A DNA stretch of 64,000 nucleotides, taken from NCBI GenBank assembly GCA_002070475.1, contig MWDI01000017.1:62001-126000 (forward strand), written 5' to 3'. Positions within the stretch are counted from its first letter, which is position 1; each line of letters opens with the position of its first letter. Origin of the DNA: Firmicutes bacterium ADurb.Bin146. GTDB lineage: Bacteria > Bacillota > Clostridia > DUPQ01. A program made the position numbers and the translations under genes. The notes under the pieces were generated by a model. It was given only the letters and a program-made list of their open reading frames with translations, ran no database searches and was not told the origin of the DNA. Below, piece after piece: positions 1 through 6,774 of this stretch.

Positions 1-588
1 CACTTTTACTCTGTATAGGTTGTTGTCATCGTTTCCAATTGCTCCGAGACAACCGCCTTTTGTTATTACATAATAAAAGTATCCGTTATGGAAATATCCG
101 AAATTGTTGTCATATCCATCATACAAAGTCTTTATTCTCTTATGATTGCTTCCGTCCATATCCATGCAATTTATGTTATTCCAAACTTCATAATAGATTT
201 TGCCATTATAATACCCGATCGGCGCGGTACCTATATATGCGTTGCAATCCTTAGAACTATGGGTGCAGTCAGGTTTGTTGCACAAAGTGATATAATCCGT
301 GTTTCCTTTTTCTGAATAGTATAAATAGCCAAGAAAGGAACAGTAATATGTTCCATATGGTGTCTCAAGGTATTTCCCTATAGTAATTCCTTGTTTTGAT
401 GAAGTGTAATATGATTCAGGCTTTAAACTATCAGTATTAAGGTTTCCAATAGAAGAAGATTCGTTTTTAGTATTACTGGGGTCACTTTCTAGAGGTGAAG
501 ACTTATTGCAGGACGCAAGCATCAAACATGATGCTAGGCATCCTGCAATAAGCGCTATTATTAATAATATGCTTATCTTTTTAATCAT
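1..588 (-). CDS. Beta-propeller-like lipoprotein, module A (partial, C-terminus outside window)
   Basis: The reading frame is open from the ATG at 588 to the window edge (196 codons). The N-terminus starts MIKKISILLIIALI and carries two successive lipobox-like sites (LASC, then LASC after three residues), so it should be exported and lipid-anchored. The visible part holds the family motif C-x4-C-x-H-x4-C (LCNKPDCTHSSKDC) and the segments YLYYSEKGNT and NCMDMDGSNHK, whose aromatic-rich repetition suggests beta-propeller blades. It starts 8 bp after the stop of the secreted-protein gene of the same module, so the two are probably co-translated. The function is unknown; a sensor or binding role at the cell surface is only a guess. 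Confidence 0.8.
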   Translation of the reverse strand, partial: MIKKISILLIIALIAGCLASCLMLASCNKSSPLESDPSNTKNESSSIGNLNTDSLKPESYYTSSKQGITIGKYLETPYGTYYCSFLGYLYYSEKGNTDYITLCNKPDCTHSSKDCNAYIGTAPIGYYNGKIYYEVWNNINCMDMDGSNHKRIKTLYDGYDNNFGYFHNGYFYYVITKGGCLGAIGNDDNNLYRVKV

Positions 589-596
589 ATCTGCTC

Positions 597-980
597 CTAA
601 AATAATCCCACAGAATATACCGTATTTACTCCAATAAGATATGAGTAGTAGCAATGTGTAAAATACCAACCTGTGTTAATAGTTGTTACGATACCAACAA
701 ATGAGGTTTGTGGAAAAGCTATCCTAGAATCTGTATACACAGTTGAATAACCAGATTGCATGTAGTTAAAATCTTGGATAACATTTATCTTAGATGGACC
801 AGCATAACTCATCTCGCCACTCAAATAATTTGAACTAAAACTGGAACTGCAATTATAGTTATATCCATTGTATGTGCTCTCGTAATAGTCTGATGATGCG
901 GATACTGGAATGATGCTGTAGGATAGCAGTATAAGCAGCATTATTAATAATGATAAACTTTTTTTATAATTTAATTTCAT
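597..980 (-). CDS. Small secreted protein, module A
   Basis: This is a 127-aa protein with a clear Sec signal peptide: a lysine-rich start, a hydrophobic core LLIMLLILLSYSII and a likely signal peptidase I site after PVSA. The mature part is about 100 residues, rich in Tyr, Ser, Asn and Gly, and begins SSDYYESTYNGYNYNC. It ends with the conserved tail VYSVGLF. It has no transmembrane segment after the signal and no lipobox, so it is expected to be released or wall-associated. The RBS AAGGAAA lies just before the ATG. It immediately precedes its lipoprotein partner and has a paralogue in each of the other three modules. I do not recognise the family. Confidence 0.85.
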   Translation of the reverse strand: MKLNYKKSLSLLIMLLILLSYSIIPVSASSDYYESTYNGYNYNCSSSFSSNYLSGEMSYAGPSKINVIQDFNYMQSGYSTVYTDSRIAFPQTSFVGIVTTINTGWYFTHCYYSYLIGVNTVYSVGLF

Positions 981-1028
981 TTTATTATTTCCTTTCTATT
1001 CTTTTAATATTTTTATTACATGTATATT

Positions 1029-1059
1029 AAGGTGCATAAACATTATGCTTATTCACCTT
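1029..1059 (-). promoter_or_regulatory. Leader hairpin, module A
   Basis: A 31-nt inverted repeat with 11-bp arms (minus strand AAGGTGAATAA and TTATGCACCTT) and a 9-nt loop. One A-G mismatch is present in this copy. It sits in the predicted 5' leader just after the leader ORF stop, with no T-tract, so it is not a classic terminator. Confidence 0.65.
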
Positions 1060-1099
1060 AATGAACATATCGTATAAAGCATTTGAATGTTATTTCCAT
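1058..1099 (-). CDS. Leader peptide ORF, module A (13 aa)
   Basis: The ORF reads MEITFKCFIRYVH and then stops. It is preceded by a strong RBS, ACAAGGAG, seven nt before the ATG. The same N-terminal motif, M-x-ITFKCFI-x-YV, occurs in all four modules at the same place between promoter and secreted-protein gene. Its stop codon overlaps the first bases of the leader hairpin. It is either a translated regulatory uORF or a very small peptide gene. Confidence 0.5.
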   Translation of the reverse strand: MEITFKCFIRYVH

Positions 1100-1168
1100 A
1101 GCAAATCTCCTTGTATATTAATCAGCAATAATGTGGGCTTTTTGAAATATGTTTCTCTGTGGCTTCAT

Positions 1169-1195
1169 AGTATAATTTGGTATTACCGTTGTCAA
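1169..1195 (-). promoter_or_regulatory. Sigma-A-type promoter, module A
   Basis: On the minus strand TTGACA (1195-1190) is followed after 15 nt by TATACT (1174-1169); reading the -10 as TACTAT gives 17 nt. The element is conserved in all four modules, about 65-75 nt upstream of the leader ORF. Confidence 0.7.
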
Positions 1196-1252
1196 GGAGC
1201 TTTTATCTGTTAATTGTAAGCTATCCTTGTATCAGGTCAGCTTTAATTTGTA

Positions 1253-2425
1253 TTAGTCCTCAATCTTATGGAACATCAGATTACCGGACCCTATCTCGGA
1301 TTTGTCTATGTAGTAATCGGGTTTCTCATTAAAGTTGGATGCGAATATTATATACCCATCTATATCACCTACGAAGCTACCTAGTGTAGATTTGCCATAC
1401 ACCTTATCGAATTTAACACTGTCTATGAGATTGTAGTCCCAGTCATATATGTAAAGAATCTGATTCGTAAAATCCTGTGTTTTACTGTTGCAATGTATTA
1501 GGTATATATAATCAGGATAATATAAGGCACTGCATATGCCTTCGTTTTCAAACTCTAAAGCTTTCATTTGTTTCATCTCTTTTGTATCTATATCTATTTC
1601 ATAGAACCCTTTATTGTTAATATAGCAATAACCTGTATCATCAATTATGTAATACGCGCTAGGGCCTCCAAAAGCATCTGACAATTCGGACCAGCTTTTC
1701 GAAATTGTAGAATAAGAATATAACGAAACAAATTTTGAGTTGTCAGGAATATTTGCAATTATATATATATTATCATCGTCTATCATAAACAGGGATATTT
1801 TCAGTATCGCATCATTTGTCAGTACTATTTCAGGCTTTGAATCATCATCTACTTTTGCTCTGTAAAGGTTGTTATCATCGTTTCCTATTGCTCCGAGACA
1901 GCCGCCCTTTGTTATTACATAATAAAAGTATCCGTTATGGAAAAATCCGAAATTGCTGTCATATCCCTCATACAAAGTCTTTACTCTCTTATGATTGCTT
2001 CCGTCCATATCCATGCAGTATATATTATTCCATACTGCATAGTAAATCTTATTATCATAATATCCAATTCCAATTGCCGATCGACTTATATATGCATTAC
2101 AGTCCATAGAATTGTGATTACAGTCAGGTTTGTTGCATAACCTGATGTATTTTGTGTTTCCTTTCTCTGAATAATATAAATAACCATCAAAGGAACAGTA
2201 ATATGCTCCATATGGTGTCTCAAGGTACTTCCCTATAGTGATTCCTTGTTTGAATGAAGTGTAATATGATTCAGGCTTCAAATTATCAGTATTAAGGTAT
2301 CCAATAAAAGAAGATTCATTTCCGGTATTAATAGGATTACTTTCTAATGGTAAAGGCTTATTGCAGGACGCCAAACATACTGCAATAAGCGCTATTATTA
2401 ATAAAATGCTTATCTTTTTAATCAT
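1253..2425 (-). CDS. Beta-propeller-like lipoprotein, module B
   Basis: This is a 390-aa protein starting MIKKISILLIIALIAVCLASCNK, with lipobox LASC and predicted attachment to the outer face of the membrane. The start at 2425 is preferred because it has an RBS (AGGATCAGAT) and matches the paralogues; an in-frame upstream extension would destroy the signal peptide. The Cys/His motif C-x4-C-x-H-x4-C is at about residues 95-107. The following short Tyr-rich repeats, such as YFYYVITKGG and GNDDNNLYR, resemble propeller blades. It ends with GSGNLMFHKIED. It lies 8 bp downstream of the secreted-protein gene, in the same operon. The function is unknown. Confidence 0.88.
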   Translation of the reverse strand: MIKKISILLIIALIAVCLASCNKPLPLESNPINTGNESSFIGYLNTDNLKPESYYTSFKQGITIGKYLETPYGAYYCSFDGYLYYSEKGNTKYIRLCNKPDCNHNSMDCNAYISRSAIGIGYYDNKIYYAVWNNIYCMDMDGSNHKRVKTLYEGYDSNFGFFHNGYFYYVITKGGCLGAIGNDDNNLYRAKVDDDSKPEIVLTNDAILKISLFMIDDDNIYIIANIPDNSKFVSLYSYSTISKSWSELSDAFGGPSAYYIIDDTGYCYINNKGFYEIDIDTKEMKQMKALEFENEGICSALYYPDYIYLIHCNSKTQDFTNQILYIYDWDYNLIDSVKFDKVYGKSTLGSFVGDIDGYIIFASNFNEKPDYYIDKSEIGSGNLMFHKIED

Positions 2426-2433
2426 ATCTGATC

Positions 2434-2817
2434 CTAAAATAATCCCACGGAATATACCATATTTGATCCTATAAGGTATGAGTAGTAGCAAGATGTAAAG
2501 TAATAATCTGTGTTAATAGTTGCAATAATACCAACAAATGAAGTTTGTGGAAAAGCTATCGCTGATCCTGTATGCACAGTTAAATAACCAGAACGCATGT
2601 AGGAATAATCTATGGCTATATTTATCTTGGTTGGACCAGCATAATTCATCTCGCCACTTAATTCATTTGTATCAAAGTTAGATCCGCAATCATAATTGTA
2701 ATAATTATATGTGCTCTCATAATAGTCTGATGATGCAGATACTGGTATGATGCTGTAGGATAGCAGCATAACCAGTATGATTAATAAGGATATGTTTTTT
2801 ATATAATTTGATTTCAT
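2434..2817 (-). CDS. Small secreted protein, module B
   Basis: This 127-aa paralogue of the module A protein has a Sec signal peptide (MKSNYIKNISLLIILVMLLS, cleavage after PVSA). Its mature domain starts SSDYYESTYNYYNYDC and ends VYSVGLF. Two cysteines of the mature domain (YDC and TSCYY) are shared with module A, so a disulfide is possible. It is encoded directly upstream of the lipoprotein gene. No enzymatic motif is visible and the family is not recognised. Confidence 0.87.
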   Translation of the reverse strand: MKSNYIKNISLLIILVMLLSYSIIPVSASSDYYESTYNYYNYDCGSNFDTNELSGEMNYAGPTKINIAIDYSYMRSGYLTVHTGSAIAFPQTSFVGIIATINTDYYFTSCYYSYLIGSNMVYSVGLF

Positions 2818-2850
2818 TTTTTTATTTCCTTTCTATTCTTTTCTATTCTT

Positions 2851-2946
2851 TTAATATTTTTTGATTTCATGTATATTAAGGTGCATAAACATTATGCTTA
2901 TGCACCTTTTTACATATTGTATAAAGCATTTGAATGTTATTCCCAT
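2851..2946 (-). CDS. Leader peptide ORF, module B (31 aa)
   Basis: The ORF begins MGITFKCFIQYVKRC, after the RBS ACAAGGAG. It runs through the whole leader hairpin and stops about 34 bp before the secreted-protein ATG. The first twelve codons match the other modules, while the C-terminal part and length differ. A ribosome translating it would unfold the hairpin, which suggests a regulatory uORF. Confidence 0.5.
   Translation of the reverse strand: MGITFKCFIQYVKRCISIMFMHLNIHEIKKY
2878..2908 (-). promoter_or_regulatory. Leader hairpin, module B
   Basis: A perfect 11-bp inverted repeat (AAGGTGCATAA / TTATGCACCTT) with a 9-nt loop lies inside the leader ORF. The same sequence is found in module C. 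Confidence 0.7.
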
Positions 2947-3015
2947 AGCAAATCTCCTTGTATATTAATCAGCAATAATGCTTGCTTTTCAAAATCTGTT
3001 TTTATGTGACTTCAT

Positions 3016-3042
3016 AGTATAACTTGGTATTACCGGTGTCAA
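3016..3042 (-). promoter_or_regulatory. Sigma-A-type promoter, module B
   Basis: Minus strand TTGACA (3042-3037), 15 nt, TATACT (3021-3016), in the same position relative to the leader ORF as in the other modules. Confidence 0.7.
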
Positions 3043-3098
3043 GGAGCTTTTATCTGTTAATTGTAAACTGCCCTTATATCAGGTCAGCTTCGCATTTG

Positions 3099-4265
3099 TC
3101 AGTCCTCAATCTTATGGAACATAAGATTACCGGTCCCTATCTCTGATTTGTCTATGTAGTAATCTGGTTTTCCTTTAAAGTTGGATGCAAATATTATATA
3201 GTTATCAACATCCGACATGAATCCTCCTGCTGTTATTCTGTTGTTTATCTTATCGAATTTAACACTGTCTATGAGGTTGTAGTCCCAGTCATATATATAC
3301 AGAATCTGATTCATGTATCTTGAAGAACTATTGTTGTAATGGATAAGGTATATATAGTCAGGTCGATAGAAAACGCTGCATGTGCCTCCATTTTCTAGTT
3401 CTAAAGGTTTCACAAGATTCATTTCATTTGTGCTTAAATCGTATTCATATAACCCAATATTTTTCAGATAACAATAACCCATATTTTCATCTATGTATGA
3501 TGCTCCGGCTCCTGTCCAATTATCAGTTAGTTTTAACCACTTCTTCGAAATTATTGAATATGAGTACAGAGAAGTAAATTTAGTATCATCGAGACTATAT
3601 TCGATTATATAAATATTGTCTCCGGCTATTGTAAACATGAGCAGTTGCAGTATTGCATCATTTGTCAGTACTATTTCAGGATTTGAATCATCATCAATTT
3701 TCACTCTGTAAAGGTTGTTGTCATCGTTCCCTAATGCTCCCATAGTACCTCCTTTTGTGATTATATAGTAATAGTATCCGTTATGAAAATATCCGAAATT
3801 ATTAATATTCCCCTCATACAAAGTCTTTACTATCCTGTGATTGCTCCCGTCCATATCCATGCAGTTTATATTATTCAATTTCTCATAGTATATCTTGTCG
3901 TCATAATATCCGATTGTCGACCCGTTTAAATATGCGTTGCAGTCAAAAGAACTGTGAGTGCAGTCAGGCTTGTTGCACAGTTTAATGTATCTTGCGTTTC
4001 CTTTCTCTGAATAGTATAAATAACCGTCTGCGGAACTGAAGTATGTTCCATATGGCGTCTCAAGGAATTTCCCTGTAGTAACCCCTTGCTTATATGAAGT
4101 GTAATATGATTCAGGTTTTAAACTATCAGTCTTTAGTTTTCCAAAAGAAGGAGATTCTGTTCCTGTATTATAGGGATTACTTTCCGATGGTGAAGTCTTA
4201 TTGCAGGACGCCAAGCATCCTGCAATAAGTACTAATATTATAAATATACAAATCTTTTTTAACAT
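3099..4265 (-). CDS. Beta-propeller-like lipoprotein, module C
   Basis: This is a 388-aa protein from the ATG at 4265 (MLKKICIFIILVLIAGCLASCNK); a TTG two codons upstream is an alternative start. It has lipobox LASC. The Cys/His cluster LCNKPDCTHSSFDC is conserved, as are CMDMDGSNHR, YYYYIITKGG and the C-terminal GTGNLMFHKIED. It is a close paralogue of the module A, B and D lipoproteins and follows its secreted partner by 15 bp. It is predicted to sit on the cell surface; no catalytic motif is visible. Confidence 0.88.
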   Translation of the reverse strand: MLKKICIFIILVLIAGCLASCNKTSPSESNPYNTGTESPSFGKLKTDSLKPESYYTSYKQGVTTGKFLETPYGTYFSSADGYLYYSEKGNARYIKLCNKPDCTHSSFDCNAYLNGSTIGYYDDKIYYEKLNNINCMDMDGSNHRIVKTLYEGNINNFGYFHNGYYYYIITKGGTMGALGNDDNNLYRVKIDDDSNPEIVLTNDAILQLLMFTIAGDNIYIIEYSLDDTKFTSLYSYSIISKKWLKLTDNWTGAGASYIDENMGYCYLKNIGLYEYDLSTNEMNLVKPLELENGGTCSVFYRPDYIYLIHYNNSSSRYMNQILYIYDWDYNLIDSVKFDKINNRITAGGFMSDVDNYIIFASNFKGKPDYYIDKSEIGTGNLMFHKIED

Positions 4266-4280
4266 AATCAACCCGACCTT

Positions 4281-4664
4281 TTAGTTAATCAATCCTACTG
4301 TATATACTGTATTAACTCCTATGCTATACATGTAGTAGGCATCTATAAACTCTAAGTTCGGCCCAAAACCTACTCCAATACCGGTAGATGATGTGTCAGA
4401 AGATACTATGCCATCGTAATTATAAGTACTATCCCAACCGTTATAGTAACAATAACTTACTGCAGCATGTAATCTAGTTGGACCAGCATAAGTTATAAAG
4501 GCAAATAGTTCATCCATCTGAAGTCGTGAATTAATATCATAGTTATATCCATTGTATGTGCTCTCATAATAGTCTATTGCTGCGGATACTGGAATGATGC
4601 TGTAGGATAGCAGTATAACCAGTACGATTAATAGGGATGTGTTTTTTAAATATTTTGATTTCAT
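4281..4664 (-). CDS. Small secreted protein, module C
   Basis: This 127-aa paralogue has a Sec signal peptide with cleavage after PVSA. It is the most diverged of the four: the mature part starts AIDYYESTYNGYNYD and lacks both cysteines seen in modules A and B. The middle region has changed (FAFITYAGPTRLHA in place of SGEMNYAGPTKI), while the tail VYTVGLIN is kept. The divergence in the mature domain beside a conserved signal peptide and leader suggests diversification of the exposed part. The function is unknown. Confidence 0.85.
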   Translation of the reverse strand: MKSKYLKNTSLLIVLVILLSYSIIPVSAAIDYYESTYNGYNYDINSRLQMDELFAFITYAGPTRLHAAVSYCYYNGWDSTYNYDGIVSSDTSSTGIGVGFGPNLEFIDAYYMYSIGVNTVYTVGLIN

Positions 4665-4697
4665 TTTATTATTTCCTTTCTATTCATTTCTATTCTA

Positions 4698-4793
4698 TTA
4701 ATATTTTTTGATTTCATGTATATTAAGGTGCATAAACATTATGCTTATGCACCTTTTTACATATTGTATAAAGCATTTGAATGTTATTCCCAT
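4698..4793 (-). CDS. Leader peptide ORF, module C (31 aa)
   Basis: It encodes the same peptide start (MGITFKCFIQYVKRC) and the same length as module B, with the same RBS ACAAGGAG. The hairpin is again contained in the ORF. Confidence 0.5.
   Translation of the reverse strand: MGITFKCFIQYVKRCISIMFMHLNIHEIKKY
4725..4755 (-). promoter_or_regulatory. Leader hairpin, module C
   Basis: A perfect 11-bp inverted repeat with a 9-nt loop, identical to module B. Confidence 0.7.
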
Positions 4794-4862
4794 AGCAAAT
4801 CTCCTTGTATATTAATCAGCAATAATGCTTGCTTTTCAAAATCTGTTTTTATGTGACTTCAT

Positions 4863-4889
4863 AGTATAACTCGGTATTACCGTTGTCAA
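4863..4889 (-). promoter_or_regulatory. Sigma-A-type promoter, module C
   Basis: Minus strand TTGACA (4889-4884), 15 nt, TATACT (4868-4863), conserved with the other modules. Confidence 0.7.
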
Positions 4890-4945
4890 GGAGCTTTTAT
4901 CTGTTAATTGTAAACTGCCCTTATATCAGGTCAGCTTTGCATTCG

Positions 4946-6088
4946 TTAGTCCTCAATCTTATGGAACATCAGATTACCGGTCCCTATCTCTGATTTGTCT
5001 ATATAGAAATCGGGTTTTTCATTATAGTTTGATGAAAATATTACATATTTATCAACATCCCCTATAAATCCACCTGATGTAGATTTTCCGTACACTTTGT
5101 CAAATTTAATACTATCTATAAGATTGTAGTCCCGATCGTATATGTATAGAATCTGATTTTGATAACTCGGTGGGTTGCTGTTGTAATGGATAAGGTATAT
5201 GTAGTCAGGGTAGTAGAAAGCGCTGCATGTGCCAATGTCATCCAGTTCTGTAGGTTTCACAAGATTCATCTCGTTTGTGGTTAAATCGTATTCATAAAAT
5301 CCAATATTTCTCATATAACAATAGCCTTTATCATCATCTAGGTAATATGCTCCAGCTCCTACCCAATTATCTGTCAGTATCGTCCATTTCTTTGAAATTG
5401 TTGAAAATGAATACAATGAAGCAACTTTTGTTGCATCAGCATTAAATTCGATTATATATATATTGTCTCCGGCTATTGTAAACATATACAGTCGGAGTAT
5501 CGCATCATTTGTCAGTACTATTTCAGGCGCTGAATCATCATCCACTTTCACTCTGTAAAGATTGTTGTCTTCGTTTCCAAATGCTCCTATTGAGCCACCT
5601 TTTGTGATTACGTAATAATAGTACCCGTTATGGAAATATCCGAAATTATTGTCATATCCTTCGTACAGAGCCTTTACATTCCTGTGATTACTCCCGTCCA
5701 TATCCATGCAGTTAAGAGTATTACCTGTTATGTAATAAATTTTTTTGTCATAGTAACCGATTTTATACCATTTTATATACGCATTGCAGTCAACGGTATT
5801 ATGATTACAATCAGGCTTGTTGCATAATTTAATATATTTTGTGTTTCCTTTTTCTGAATAATATATATAGCTATCTCTGGAACTGAAATATGTCCCATAT
5901 GGCGTCTCAAGGAATCTAGCTGCACTAAATCCCTGCTTATATGAAGTGTAATATGCTTCAGGTTTTAAATCGGGGGAATCTACAGATTTCTGAATGGTTT
6001 TCTTATTGCAGGACACAAGCATCAAACATGATGCTAGGCATCCTGCAATAAGTATTAATATTATCAAACTATACATATTTTTTGGCAT
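4946..6088 (-). CDS. Beta-propeller-like lipoprotein, module D
   Basis: This is a 380-aa protein starting MPKNMYSLIILILIAGCLASC. Two lipobox-like sites follow one another (LASC and LVSC), as in module A. The spacer between the lipid anchor and the first repeat is shorter than in B and C. The Cys/His cluster LCNKPDCNHNTVDC and the tail GTGNLMFHKIED are conserved. It starts 15 bp after the secreted-protein gene. It is a predicted surface lipoprotein of unknown role. Confidence 0.87.
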   Translation of the reverse strand: MPKNMYSLIILILIAGCLASCLMLVSCNKKTIQKSVDSPDLKPEAYYTSYKQGFSAARFLETPYGTYFSSRDSYIYYSEKGNTKYIKLCNKPDCNHNTVDCNAYIKWYKIGYYDKKIYYITGNTLNCMDMDGSNHRNVKALYEGYDNNFGYFHNGYYYYVITKGGSIGAFGNEDNNLYRVKVDDDSAPEIVLTNDAILRLYMFTIAGDNIYIIEFNADATKVASLYSFSTISKKWTILTDNWVGAGAYYLDDDKGYCYMRNIGFYEYDLTTNEMNLVKPTELDDIGTCSAFYYPDYIYLIHYNSNPPSYQNQILYIYDRDYNLIDSIKFDKVYGKSTSGGFIGDVDKYVIFSSNYNEKPDFYIDKSEIGTGNLMFHKIED

Positions 6089-6103
6089 CGCACACCAGAC
6101 CTT

Positions 6104-6493
6104 CTAGTAAATTAATCCTGTAGTATATACTGCATTTGGTCCTATGTTATATATATAGTAGGCATCAATAAAGTTAAGTTGCGGATCCATAAGATGCGCT
6201 GCAACACCTGCATATGAGGTCTGTGGTATTGATGTTATTATGTCATAATAGGGAATCATATATATAGTATCGATGAAATAATAACTAGCTTCCACACTAA
6301 TCTTGGATGAACCGGCATAATTCATCTCGCCATATAATTCATTAGAATAAAGTTCGGAACGGCAATTATAGTTATATCCATTGTATGTGCTCTCATAATA
6401 GCCTGATGATGCGGATACTGGAATGATGCTGAAGGATAACAGTATAACCAGTACGATTAATAGGGATATGTTTTTTATATATTTGGATTTCAT
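6104..6493 (-). CDS. Small secreted protein, module D
   Basis: This is a 129-aa paralogue with a Sec signal peptide (LLIVLVILLSFSIIPVSA). The mature domain starts SSGYYESTYNGYNYNC and includes SGEMNYAG-like residues (YGEMNYAGSSKI). The middle part differs from the other copies (YYFIDTIYMIPYYD). It is the first module in the direction of transcription. No known domain is recognised. Confidence 0.85.
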   Translation of the reverse strand: MKSKYIKNISLLIVLVILLSFSIIPVSASSGYYESTYNGYNYNCRSELYSNELYGEMNYAGSSKISVEASYYFIDTIYMIPYYDIITSIPQTSYAGVAAHLMDPQLNFIDAYYIYNIGPNAVYTTGLIY

Positions 6494-6549
6494 TTTATTA
6501 TTTCCTTTCTATTCTTTTCTATTATTTTAATTTTTTTATTTCTTGTATA

Positions 6550-6621
6550 TTAAGGTGCATAAACTAAAGGCTTATACACCTTTTGTACATATCGTATAAA
6601 GCATTTGAATGTTATTACCAT
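6550..6621 (-). CDS. Leader peptide ORF, module D (23 aa)
   Basis: It begins MVITFKCFIRYVQKVYKP and stops at the base of the hairpin. It has the RBS ACAAGGAG. The twelve-codon N-terminal core is again conserved, with the second residue variable (E, G, G, V across modules). Confidence 0.5.
   Translation of the reverse strand: MVITFKCFIRYVQKVYKPLVYAP
6552..6582 (-). promoter_or_regulatory. Leader hairpin, module D
   Basis: The stem is kept while the loop is replaced relative to modules B and C. The single stem change is U-G compatible in the minus-strand RNA. Confidence 0.65.
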
Positions 6622-6690
6622 AGCAAATCTCCTTGTATATTATTCAGCAATAATGCTGGCTTCTCAAAATCTATTTATCTGTAGCTTCAT

Positions 6691-6717
6691 AGTATAACTC
6701 GGTATTACCGGTGTCAA
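6691..6717 (-). promoter_or_regulatory. Sigma-A-type promoter, module D
   Basis: Minus strand TTGACA (6717-6712), 15 nt, TATACT (6696-6691). It separates module D from the upstream fifth lipoprotein gene. Confidence 0.7.
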
Positions 6718-6774
6718 GGAGCTTTTATATGTTAATTGTAAACTACCCTTATATCAGGACAGTTGCAATTAATA

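Larger units (their letters stand above)
1..6720 (-). repeat. Four-copy tandem gene module array
   Basis: Four direct tandem copies of a unit of about 1.8 kb lie on the minus strand. Each unit has, in order of transcription, a promoter, a short leader ORF overlapping or abutting a 31-nt hairpin, a secreted ~127-aa protein gene and a ~390-aa lipoprotein gene. The intergenic promoter/leader stretches are nearly identical between copies, while the proteins have diverged more. The leftmost copy is cut by the window edge. This is a recent lineage-specific expansion. No transposase or flanking inverted repeat is visible. Confidence 0.9.

Noticed and set aside
1..6720. The tandem array as a CRISPR or integron-like array
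   Set aside because: The repeats are about 1.8 kb gene modules with full coding content, not short direct repeats with spacers or attC sites.
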